A stretch of DNA of 8,437 nt, taken from NCBI GenBank assembly GCA_958405585.1, contig CATYEP010000078.1, positions 1 to 8,437 of the forward strand, in the 5' to 3' direction. Shown piece by piece: positions 1 to 4,833 of the stretch; position 1 is the stretch's first letter, and each line of letters begins with the position of its first letter. Origin of the DNA: an uncultured Eubacteriales bacterium. Its GTDB lineage: Bacteria > Bacillota > Clostridia > Christensenellales > Borkfalkiaceae. The translations under genes were made by a program, and so were the position numbers. The notes below the pieces were generated by a model, which was not told where the DNA came from, did not search any database, and saw only the letters and a list, made by a program, of their open reading frames with translations.

Positions 1-69
1 CGCAATCAACCGTTTGACGCATAAACAAGGATCATTCTGCCGCAATTCAGCGTATTTGCTTTGCCGCGC

Positions 70-91
70 CGCCGACGCAGTTGCGTCGGCG
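70..91. repeat. 10-bp perfect inverted repeat beside the tandem array
   Basis: The left arm at 70-79 (CGCCGACGCA) is matched exactly by its reverse complement at 82-91, with two bases between them; a folded RNA would need a slightly larger loop. It has no following T-run in either direction, so it is not a typical intrinsic terminator. It abuts the 17-bp repeats and shares their GTCGGCG sequence. Its role is unknown. Confidence 0.75.
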
Positions 92-203
92 CGGTTACAT
101 CGTCGGCGCGGGTGCGGCGGCGGAACGGTGGCGACGGCGGCGCGGTTGCGGCGGCAAGGTCGTGTCGACGGCAAGGTCGTATCGGCGGCAAGGTCGTATC
201 GGC
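85..203. repeat. 17-bp tandem repeat array, seven units in two subfamilies
   Basis: Seven units in a constant 17-bp register cover 85-101, 102-118, 119-135, 136-152, 153-169, 170-186 and 187-203. The first four belong to one family (best example GGCGGCGCGGTTGCGGC at 136-152) and the last three to another (GGCAAGGTCGTATCGGC, with the units at 170-186 and 187-203 identical). A decayed piece follows from 204. A period of 17 is not a multiple of three and there are no spacers, so this is neither a coding repeat nor a CRISPR array. It resembles an intergenic minisatellite. Confidence 0.8.
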
Positions 204-354
204 GGCGCGGCACTGAAAAATGCGACATCGCCTTGCTTGGCAAGGAAGAGCTGATCCGTTTCCGCCCGCTGTGCGTTCACAGATTCGGACAAAAAGTTTT
301 CGCCTGCTCCCTATCAAAAAAAGTGCCGACAAAGCAACGAAAAAACAAAGGAAC

Positions 355-379
355 ACGCTCCGCACGATGTGCGGAGCGT
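355..379 (-). terminator. Intrinsic terminator of rplS
   Basis: A perfect 11-bp GC-rich stem (ACGCTCCGCAC at 355-365 pairing with 369-379) encloses a 3-base loop. It begins 15 bases past the rplS stop codon. Read on the minus strand, a T-rich stretch follows after a few bases and includes TTTTTT, a slightly delayed but convincing intrinsic terminator for rplS. Confidence 0.85.
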
Positions 380-394
380 TTGTCGATTTTTCGT

Positions 395-739
395 TTAACG
401 AACTTCTTTGATTTTTGCAGCTTTACCCGTTCTGCCGCGCAGATAGTAAAGTTTTGCCCTGCGAACCTGACCTTTACGGATCACGGTGATGTCCGCAATT
501 TTCGGGGAATGTACGGGGAACGTACGCTCCACGCCTACACCGTAGGACAATCTGCGAACCGTGAACGTTTCACGGATCCCGCCGTTCTTCTTGGCGATGA
601 CTACACCTTCGAACGCCTGCAATCTTTCGCGCGTTCCTTCGACGACTTTCACGCTTACTTTTACGGTGTCGCCTACGTTGAAAGCGGGAACGCTGTCTTT
701 CAGATTCTCTTTTTCGATTGCTTCAATCAAACCTTTCAT
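395..739 (-). CDS. rplS: 50S ribosomal protein L19
   Basis: L19 is a 50S protein at the interface with the 30S subunit, forming one of the inter-subunit bridges. The 114-residue product matches the family throughout: the N-terminal [12 protein letters not shown] helix, [16 protein letters not shown], the [12 protein letters not shown] strand segment, [19 protein letters not shown] and the basic tail [18 protein letters not shown]. The start was set at 739 because GGAGG at 748-752 lies 8 bases before this ATG; an in-frame ATG at 754 overlaps that ribosome binding site and would add five atypical residues. The gene has its own promoter and terminator, so it looks like a separate unit. Its position at the end of the cluster is unusual: in Bacillus-type genomes it follows trmD directly. 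Confidence 0.98.
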   Translation of the reverse strand: MKGLIEAIEKENLKDSVPAFNVGDTVKVSVKVVEGTRERLQAFEGVVIAKKNGGIRETFTVRRLSYGVGVERTFPVHSPKIADITVIRKGQVRRAKLYYLRGRTGKAAKIKEVR

Positions 740-747
740 CGACTTTA

Positions 748-752
748 CCTCC
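748..752 (-). promoter_or_regulatory. Ribosome binding site deciding the rplS start
   Basis: GGAGG on the minus strand lies 8 bases before the ATG at 739. It overlaps the upstream in-frame ATG at 752-754, which therefore is unlikely to be the start. Confidence 0.85.
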
Positions 753-808
753 ATATTACGAAGCGTTCGTAGCCGTTTTTGCCAGAGGACCGCCCGAAGT
801 CTTTTGCT

Positions 809-837
809 ATTTTATCATATTTGCGCGATCTGCGCAA
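809..837 (-). promoter_or_regulatory. Predicted sigma-A promoter of rplS with overlapping palindrome
   Basis: On the minus strand a -35-like TTGCGC (832-837) and a -10 TAAAAT (809-814) are 17 bases apart, ideal spacing, giving a predicted start near 802 and a leader of about 60 nt. The -35 box is the left half of a perfect palindrome, TTGCGC-5-GCGCAA (821-837). Further GCGCA copies lie just upstream, within the roughly 130-nt yraN-rplS gap. The -35 matches consensus only in TTG, so the promoter may be moderate or factor-dependent. Confidence 0.65.
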
Positions 838-883
838 CCGTTTTTATGCGCAAACCGCAAAATATTTTACAAAATTGCGTTTT

Positions 884-1243
884 TTACGCTTCAAACGCGG
901 AAATAATGTGGTTAATGCCTTCTTCCGTGACTTCCATGACATCAAATCGGATGTTCACATCCCCCGCGCGCATCAGAAACGCGCGCGCCATATCAATATA
1001 GCGTTTTCTTTTGCGGAAATCCACCGCTTCCGACGGCGTGCCGAATGTATCGCTTTGCCGCGTTTTTACCTCGCAGAAAACCACCGTTTCCCCGTCGCGC
1101 GCCACAATATCCGCTTCTCCGAACGGCGTCTTGTAATTGGTCTTCAATATCTCATAGCCCTGCTCTTTGAGATAACTTACTGCCCGTCTTTCTCCGTATT
1201 TTCCGAGTGATTTTTTATGAACGTCCTGCGGTGAATTTCGCAT
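884..1243 (-). CDS. yraN: YraN family (UPF0102) nuclease-like protein
   Basis: YraN proteins have a restriction-endonuclease-like fold of the Holliday-junction-resolvase type; their cellular job is poorly defined. The 119-residue product has the family pattern in order: LGKYGERRAVSYLKEQGYEIL (about 13-33), N36, FGEADIVARDG (41-51), VVFCEVKTR (54-62), then G68, P70, K78 and the RFDV segment at 99-102. E43, D45, E58 and K60 fit the usual acidic/Lys core, and the length is normal. The start at 1243 overlaps the end of rnhB by 67 bases and has AGGGAG 8 bases upstream, inside rnhB; no other ATG, GTG or TTG lies in frame before the conserved core, so the overlap appears real. The gene is probably translated from the same operon mRNA as rnhB. 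Confidence 0.92.
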   Translation of the reverse strand: MRNSPQDVHKKSLGKYGERRAVSYLKEQGYEILKTNYKTPFGEADIVARDGETVVFCEVKTRQSDTFGTPSEAVDFRKRKRYIDMARAFLMRAGDVNIRFDVMEVTEEGINHIISAFEA

Positions 1244-1824
1244 AATCCGTACTCCCTGATCGCGTCGCGGTGCATTTTCGTACCGTATCCCTTGTGCTGT
1301 GCAAACCCGTATTGCGGATAGATTTTGTCAAACTCGCACATCAGCCTGTCCCGATATACCTTCGCCAGAATACTCGCCGCCCCGATCGAATAGGAAAGCG
1401 CGTCCCCTTTGATCAGCGTCTGCTGCGGCATCGAAATGTCGATTTTGAAATTTCCGTCCACAAACACAACGTCAGGCTCAACCGCCAAACCTTCCACCGC
1501 CTGCTTCATGCAAAGTTTCGTCGCCTGCAAAATATTGATACGGTCGATCGTTTTATTGTCCACTTCGCAGATCTTATAGGCAATCGCCCGCTCTTTGATC
1601 AGTTCCGCCAGCCGCTCCCGCTCCCCTTCTTTCAGTTTCTTGCTGTCGTCGATCCCCTCGATCAGATTTTTCTTCTCCAGCGGCAAAATTACCGCCGCAC
1701 AGACCACAGGCCCCGCAAACGGGCCTCTGCCCACTTCATCCACGCCCGCTATGTACTGCGCGCCAAGCTCCGTCATTTCCCGCTCGTAAAAAAGTTTGTC
1801 GATCGGGCTGTTCTCTTTCTTCAT
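1177..1824 (-). CDS. rnhB: Ribonuclease HII
   Basis: RNase HII cuts the RNA strand of RNA/DNA hybrids and removes single ribonucleotides misincorporated in DNA, using two metal ions. The 215-residue product carries all expected motifs: AGVDEVGRGPFAGPVV (26-41, catalytic D29 and E30, with the GRG substrate loop), DDSKKL (59-64), VFVDGN (120-125, D123), SILAKVYRDR (151-160, D159), YPQYGFAQHKGYGT (169-182) and the C-terminal HRRTF (198-202). The length is near that of compact forms and lacks the N-terminal extension of the longer B. subtilis enzyme. GAGAGG upstream gives a ribosome binding site about 8-9 bases before ATG 1824. The gene starts 70 bases after rbgA, with no promoter that I can see between them, so it is probably cotranscribed. 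Confidence 0.97.
   Translation of the reverse strand: MKKENSPIDKLFYEREMTELGAQYIAGVDEVGRGPFAGPVVCAAVILPLEKKNLIEGIDDSKKLKEGERERLAELIKERAIAYKICEVDNKTIDRINILQATKLCMKQAVEGLAVEPDVVFVDGNFKIDISMPQQTLIKGDALSYSIGAASILAKVYRDRLMCEFDKIYPQYGFAQHKGYGTKMHRDAIREYGLCEIHRRTFIKNHSENTEKDGQ
1252..1257 (-). promoter_or_regulatory. Ribosome binding site of yraN, inside rnhB
   Basis: AGGGAG on the minus strand lies 8 bases before the yraN ATG at 1243 and within the rnhB coding sequence. It supports the overlapping start. Confidence 0.7.
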
Positions 1825-1894
1825 CCGTTTGACCTCTCTCCCATTCGCGGCTCTCCTGCCGCCCGAAAGTCCCGCTTTTTTTAACGCGGAAACC

Positions 1895-2746
1895 TCACAG
1901 CTTCAGCTCCTCCGCATTTTCCAGCGTGATCCTGCCCGTCCTGCCTTTTCGGAAATCGTCGAGGATCGCTTTTGCGCCGCGCTCGTAATCAAATTCTCCG
2001 CCGCGCAGCATAAAACCGCGCCTGCGGCAGACTTCCTCGTACATGGCAAGCGGCGAAGAAAAATCAGTGATCCCGTAACGTTCGCTCAAAAACTGCGGGT
2101 ACGTTGCCGCAAGTTCGCGCAAAAGTTCCAGCGCAATATCGTCGAGATCGAGGATACCGTCGTTGATACTTCCGATATAGGCGAGATGTTTGGCAAGCTC
2201 CTGGTTTTCAAATGCGGGCGGCATCGTACCCGGCGTATCGAGAAGTTCGAACCCCGCGCAGCGGATCCACTGTTTGCCGCGCGTGACCCCCGCCTTATCG
2301 CCCGTAACGGCGCGCTTTTCTCCGCTCAGCGCGTTGATGACCGTACTCTTGCCCGTGTTCGGAATACCGCAAACCATCAGCCGCACGGGGCGGACGATCC
2401 CTTTCTGCGCGTCTTTTTCCATTTTCTCTTTTAAAAGTGAAGGCAGTTTTGCCGAGATCTTCTGCGCAGTACCCGCGCGCGAAGCCGTACAGGCGAGCGC
2501 CGCCGCACCCTGCCGCGCAAACGCCGCCAAAAAAGCATCTGTCTTTTTTTCGTCCGCAAGATCCGACTTGTTCAGAAGATACAACACCGGCTTATTGCCG
2601 AACAATTTGTTCAGATTTTTATTGCGCGTCGCCACGGGCGCACGCGCATCGAGCACCGCCAGCACTCCGTCCACGAGCGCCACGCTCTCTTCCATCATGC
2701 GCATCGCTTTGGTCATGTGACCCGGAAACCATTGTATATGCTTCAT
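1895..2746 (-). CDS. rbgA: Ribosome biogenesis GTPase RbgA (YlqF)
   Basis: RbgA is a circularly permuted GTPase that acts late in 50S assembly, promoting incorporation of late proteins such as L16 in B. subtilis. The 283-residue product shows the diagnostic N-terminus HIQWFPGHMTKA (3-14) and the permuted motif order: G4 NKSD (59-62), then P-loop G1 GIPNTGKST (127-135), G2 threonine in KAGVTRG (151-157, T155) and G3 DTPG (170-173), followed by the RNA-binding C-terminal domain. The start at ATG 2746 is preferred: AAGGA at 2752-2756 precedes it by 5 bases, and the protein then begins at the conserved region. An in-frame TTG at 2761 would place that ribosome binding site inside the gene. It follows trmD after a 102-base gap, where rplS would normally stand. 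Confidence 0.96.
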   Translation of the reverse strand: MKHIQWFPGHMTKAMRMMEESVALVDGVLAVLDARAPVATRNKNLNKLFGNKPVLYLLNKSDLADEKKTDAFLAAFARQGAAALACTASRAGTAQKISAKLPSLLKEKMEKDAQKGIVRPVRLMVCGIPNTGKSTVINALSGEKRAVTGDKAGVTRGKQWIRCAGFELLDTPGTMPPAFENQELAKHLAYIGSINDGILDLDDIALELLRELAATYPQFLSERYGITDFSSPLAMYEEVCRRRGFMLRGGEFDYERGAKAILDDFRKGRTGRITLENAEELKL

Positions 2747-2751
2747 AAATT

Positions 2752-2756
2752 TCCTT
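2752..2756 (-). promoter_or_regulatory. Ribosome binding site deciding the rbgA start
   Basis: AAGGA on the minus strand lies 5 bases before ATG 2746. It argues against the longer TTG start at 2761. Confidence 0.65.
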
Positions 2757-2848
2757 ATCAAAAACGTCTCTCATCCTTCCGCTTTCCGCGCCGCAAAATC
2801 TATGCGGGTTTCCATGCGGCAGGCTTTTTGCCGTTTTCCTGTTCCTGT

Positions 2849-3529
2849 TCAAAATTCCTGCTTTCCGCCCAGAAGGTCGGGACGTTTTTCGCGCGTGATC
2901 TTTTCCGATTGTTCCCTGCGCCATTTGTCGATTTCGGCATGGTTTCCGCTACGCAAAACTTCGGGAACGGTCAAACCCCGATACTCCACGGGGCGCGTAT
3001 ACTGCGGATATTCGAGCGCATTCTCCGAAAAACTTTCCTGCACCAGCGACGATGTGCTGATCACGCCGTCCACATACCGCGCCACGCAGTCGGCAACGAC
3101 CATCGCAGGCAATTCGCCGCCCGTCAGCACGTAATCGCCGATGCTGATCTCCTCGTCGATAAACAGATCGATCGCGCGCTGATCCACGCCCTCGTAATGC
3201 CCGCACAACAGGATCAGGTGTTCATACTCCAAAAGTTCGAAAACTTTCTGCTGGCGGAACGTCTGCCCTTTCGGGGACATATAAATGCGCTGCGCCTTAT
3301 GTTCGGGGTCAAGCGCTTCGATCGCCGAACCGATGGGCTGCGCCGTCATGACCATGCCCGCGCCGCCGCCGAAAGGATAATCGTCGCATTTGAGATGCTT
3401 GTCCTCGGTATAATCGCGGATATTCACGACGTTGATCTCGATCTTTTTTTCTTTCTGCGCCCTGCCCAGTATGCTCGCCTGCATCGCCGCAAACATCTCG
3501 GGAAAAAGCGTCAAAATATCTATTTTCAT
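2849..3529 (-). CDS. trmD: tRNA (guanine-N1)-methyltransferase TrmD
   Basis: TrmD transfers a methyl group from S-adenosylmethionine to N1 of G37 in tRNAs with G36, preventing +1 frameshifting. It is a trefoil-knot (SPOUT) dimer. The 226-residue product begins MKIDILTLFPEMF and shows YPFGGGAGMVM (51-61), MSPKGQ (84-89), LLCGHYEGVDQR (107-118), the knot GDYVLTGGELPAM (131-143), YPQYTRP (174-180) and SGNHAEIDKWR (194-204). ATG 3529 overlaps the rimM stop codon as ATGA, typical of translational coupling; a frame extended to 3637 adds 36 residues without family resemblance. R151 aligns with the catalytic Arg154 of the H. influenzae enzyme, while the position of Asp169 is Glu165 here, after a one-residue shorter loop. 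The protein ends shortly after the conserved region and lacks the longer C-terminal tail of the E. coli form. Confidence 0.98.
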   Translation of the reverse strand: MKIDILTLFPEMFAAMQASILGRAQKEKKIEINVVNIRDYTEDKHLKCDDYPFGGGAGMVMTAQPIGSAIEALDPEHKAQRIYMSPKGQTFRQQKVFELLEYEHLILLCGHYEGVDQRAIDLFIDEEISIGDYVLTGGELPAMVVADCVARYVDGVISTSSLVQESFSENALEYPQYTRPVEYRGLTVPEVLRSGNHAEIDKWRREQSEKITREKRPDLLGGKQEF

Positions 3530-4035
3530 ACCGATTGCTCCACTGCGACCTGTAAAAACCTGACTTTGTTTACCGTGATTTTTTTGTTTTCCACGTCTAC
3601 GTCCGCAACGACACCTTCCGCCGCAGGGAACATCCATTCTTTTTCCCCGTCACGAAGGACGTAAACATCCGTGTGCGCAGGCAGAACATCCGCAATTTCG
3701 CCCAGACGTTCCCCCGTTTCCGTGTACACGCCACAGCCGATCATGTCCACAATGTAGTACCTGCCTTCCTGCAGAGCCGGTGCGTCCGCGCGCAAAACTT
3801 CGATCTGTTTTCCGCGCAAAAGTTCCGCCGCATTCCGATCGGCAATGCCGCTCAGCGCCAGGTACGCCGCCGATGCGTCGCACCGCGCAGACAAAACTTT
3901 AAATTCCGTACCTTCCACATACACTTTGCGGAATTTCCTGACCTGCTCCGGTTCGTCCAAAAGCGGCTTTATCTTGATCTCGCCGCGTATGCCCTGCGGC
4001 TTGAGTATTTCACCGATGACTATTTTTTCCTGCAT
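3526..4035 (-). CDS. rimM: Ribosome maturation factor RimM
   Basis: RimM binds the 30S head through S19 and helps mature the 3' domain of 16S rRNA. The 169-residue product has the two expected domains: an N-terminal RimM beta-barrel (about 4-85) with IGEILKPQGIRGEIKIKPL (7-25) and the DRNAAELLRGKQIEV segment (66-80), and a C-terminal PRC-barrel (about 90-160) with GRYYIVDMIGCGVYTETGE (91-109), LGEIADVLPAHTDVYVL and WMFPA. The usual GANDVY loop reads AHTDVY here. GGAGG at 4040-4044 precedes ATG 4035 by only 4 bases, rather tight but convincing. The stop codon overlaps the trmD start by 4 bases, suggesting coupled translation. An 84-base gap separates it from khpA; no ylqD-like gene lies between them, though one occurs here in Bacillus. 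Confidence 0.96.
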   Translation of the reverse strand: MQEKIVIGEILKPQGIRGEIKIKPLLDEPEQVRKFRKVYVEGTEFKVLSARCDASAAYLALSGIADRNAAELLRGKQIEVLRADAPALQEGRYYIVDMIGCGVYTETGERLGEIADVLPAHTDVYVLRDGEKEWMFPAAEGVVADVDVENKKITVNKVRFLQVAVEQSV

Positions 4036-4119
4036 AAATCCTCCGCGTAAAACAAAAGAAGGAAAAACCGTTCGTCTGCCGCGATTTTTCCCTCATTCCG
4101 TTCGGATCTTCCGCAAAAA

Positions 4120-4368
4120 TTACTCCGCGGCTTTTTCCTTTTCCTTGATTTCAATGTTGTATTTCTTGCCTTCCTTCGCCGACGCACAACGAACGAGCGT
4201 ACGCAGCGCCTTCGCGATCTTGCCCTGCTTGCCGATAACCTTGCCCATGTCCGATTCTTCCAGCAAAACGGTGATCTCCGTCGCGCCGTCTTTCTCCTCC
4301 ACACGGTACTCGACCTTGTCTTTATACTCGGCAAACTGCTCTACAACGTATTTGACCAGTTCCAGCAT
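4120..4368 (-). CDS. khpA: KH-domain RNA-binding protein KhpA
   Basis: KhpA is a small single-KH-domain RNA-binding protein that pairs with KhpB (Jag/EloR) in Gram-positive bacteria and affects cell elongation and small-RNA biology. The 82-residue product matches the family in length and pattern: MLELVKYVVEQFAE (1-14), a beta strand around TEITVLLEESD (30-40), then MGKVIGKQGKIAKALRTLV (41-59) with the GxxG loop GKQG at 46-49, and a basic-acidic tail rich in Lys and Glu. GGGGGA at 4377-4382 gives a ribosome binding site 8 bases before ATG 4368. It starts 21 bases after the rpsP stop, the classic rpsP-khpA pair, and should share the rpsP promoter. Confidence 0.94.
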   Translation of the reverse strand: MLELVKYVVEQFAEYKDKVEYRVEEKDGATEITVLLEESDMGKVIGKQGKIAKALRTLVRCASAKEGKKYNIEIKEKEKAAE

Positions 4369-4389
4369 CTTTCATGTCCCCCGCTCGGA

Positions 4390-4683
4390 TTACTTCTTCT
4401 TTCTGGTCTTCGTCCTGGGCGCGGAAAGTTTTGCGGGCTTTTCGATGATGCCCTGACGGATCAGAAGCGTCTTTACCGTTTCCGTAGGCTGTACACCCTT
4501 CGAAAGCCAGTCTTTCGCCTTGTCCGCATCGATCACGATTTCTTCCGGCTGCGACGTCGGATTGTAGTGTCCGATCTTTTCGATATACTCGCCGTCACGC
4601 GCTTTTCTTCCGTCCACAACTACAATACGATAGAACGGACTCTTCTTGTCGCCCAGTCTCGTAAGTCTCATTTTGACTGCCAT
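4390..4683 (-). CDS. rpsP: 30S ribosomal protein S16
   Basis: S16 is an early-binding 30S protein that stabilises 16S rRNA folding. The 97-residue product has the family hallmarks: [20 protein letters not shown] (1-20), [11 protein letters not shown] (21-31), [10 protein letters not shown] (34-43), and the [16 protein letters not shown] segment (59-74), followed by a basic tail ending RKKK. The tail makes it slightly longer than the shortest S16 proteins, which is common in Bacillota. AAAGGAGA at 4691-4698 lies 7-8 bases before ATG 4683. As first gene of the operon it is served by a perfect consensus promoter at 4747-4775. The usual upstream neighbour in many Bacillota, ffh, is absent; a surface lipoprotein gene lies there instead. 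Confidence 0.98.
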   Translation of the reverse strand: MAVKMRLTRLGDKKSPFYRIVVVDGRKARDGEYIEKIGHYNPTSQPEEIVIDADKAKDWLSKGVQPTETVKTLLIRQGIIEKPAKLSAPRTKTRKKK

Positions 4684-4746
4684 AATTCAATCTCCTTTCA
4701 GAAATGTTTTTCCATCTTTTTACGGCTTCAAACCGTTTACCGCTCT

Positions 4747-4775
4747 ATTATACCTAAACTAAATGCGGCTGTCAA
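4747..4775 (-). promoter_or_regulatory. Perfect consensus sigma-A promoter of the rpsP operon
   Basis: On the minus strand TTGACA (4770-4775) and TATAAT (4747-4752) are separated by exactly 17 bases, a full consensus match expected to be strong, as suits ribosomal protein genes. The predicted start near 4740 gives a leader of about 57 nt before rpsP. The -35 box lies inside the far arm of the adjacent inverted repeat. Confidence 0.93.
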
Positions 4776-4804
4776 GCAAAAATACTTGACAGCCGCACTT
4801 TTTT
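4761..4804. terminator. 16-bp inverted repeat, likely terminator after the lipoprotein gene
   Basis: Arms at 4761-4776 and 4785-4800 pair over 16 positions with one G-T type mismatch and an 8-base loop; the core GCGGCTGTCAAG is perfect. It starts 34 bases past the lipoprotein stop codon. On the minus strand the stem is followed by only a short, interrupted T-run (ATTTAGTTTAGG), so termination may be partial. On the plus strand six T's follow at 4799-4804, a better terminator for transcripts coming the other way. It may work in both directions. Confidence 0.75.
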
Positions 4805-4833
4805 AAAAAGATTTTACGTCGGTATTGACAGGA

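Larger units (their letters stand above)
1..354. other. Region without a convincing gene, downstream of rplS
   Basis: I find no gene here that I can support. The open frames crossing it on both strands are rich in Arg, Ala and Pro because of GC-rich repeats, carry no recognisable domain, and run into the rplS terminator or the rplS gene. The stretch from about 60 to 215 is very GC-rich compared with its surroundings and holds a 10-bp inverted repeat and a 17-bp tandem array, listed separately. A short hairpin (ccttgc, 3-nt loop, gcaagg) lies at 231-245; its right arm shares GGCAAGG with the tandem units. The first 60 bases show nothing I recognise. Confidence 0.6.

Noticed and set aside
85..203. 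CRISPR array
   Set aside because: Units are 17 bp, directly adjacent, without unique spacers, and there are no cas genes.
6..365. 119-codon minus-strand frame beginning with a hydrophobic stretch that resembles a signal peptide
   Set aside because: Its start overlaps the rplS terminator hairpin and the hydrophobic start comes from the T-run after it. The remainder is translated repeats with many Arg and Pro; no ribosome binding site is visible.
14..772. 252-codon plus-strand open frame across the left region and rplS
   Set aside because: Most of it is antisense to rplS, which is unmistakable; the rest is Arg/Ala-rich translation of the 17-bp repeats without a domain.
2849..3637. Longer trmD beginning at 3637
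   Set aside because: The extra 36 residues lie inside rimM in another frame and do not resemble TrmD. ATG 3529 with the ATGA overlap gives the canonical N-terminus.
4567..4806. 79-codon plus-strand open frame over rpsP and its promoter
   Set aside because: It is antisense to rpsP and the promoter/terminator region, with no ribosome binding site or recognisable protein.
4786..4815. Divergent plus-strand promoter from the second TTGACA in the inverted repeat
   Set aside because: No acceptable -10 box lies 16-18 bases downstream (AGATTT or GATTTT), and the sequence runs antisense into the lipoprotein gene.
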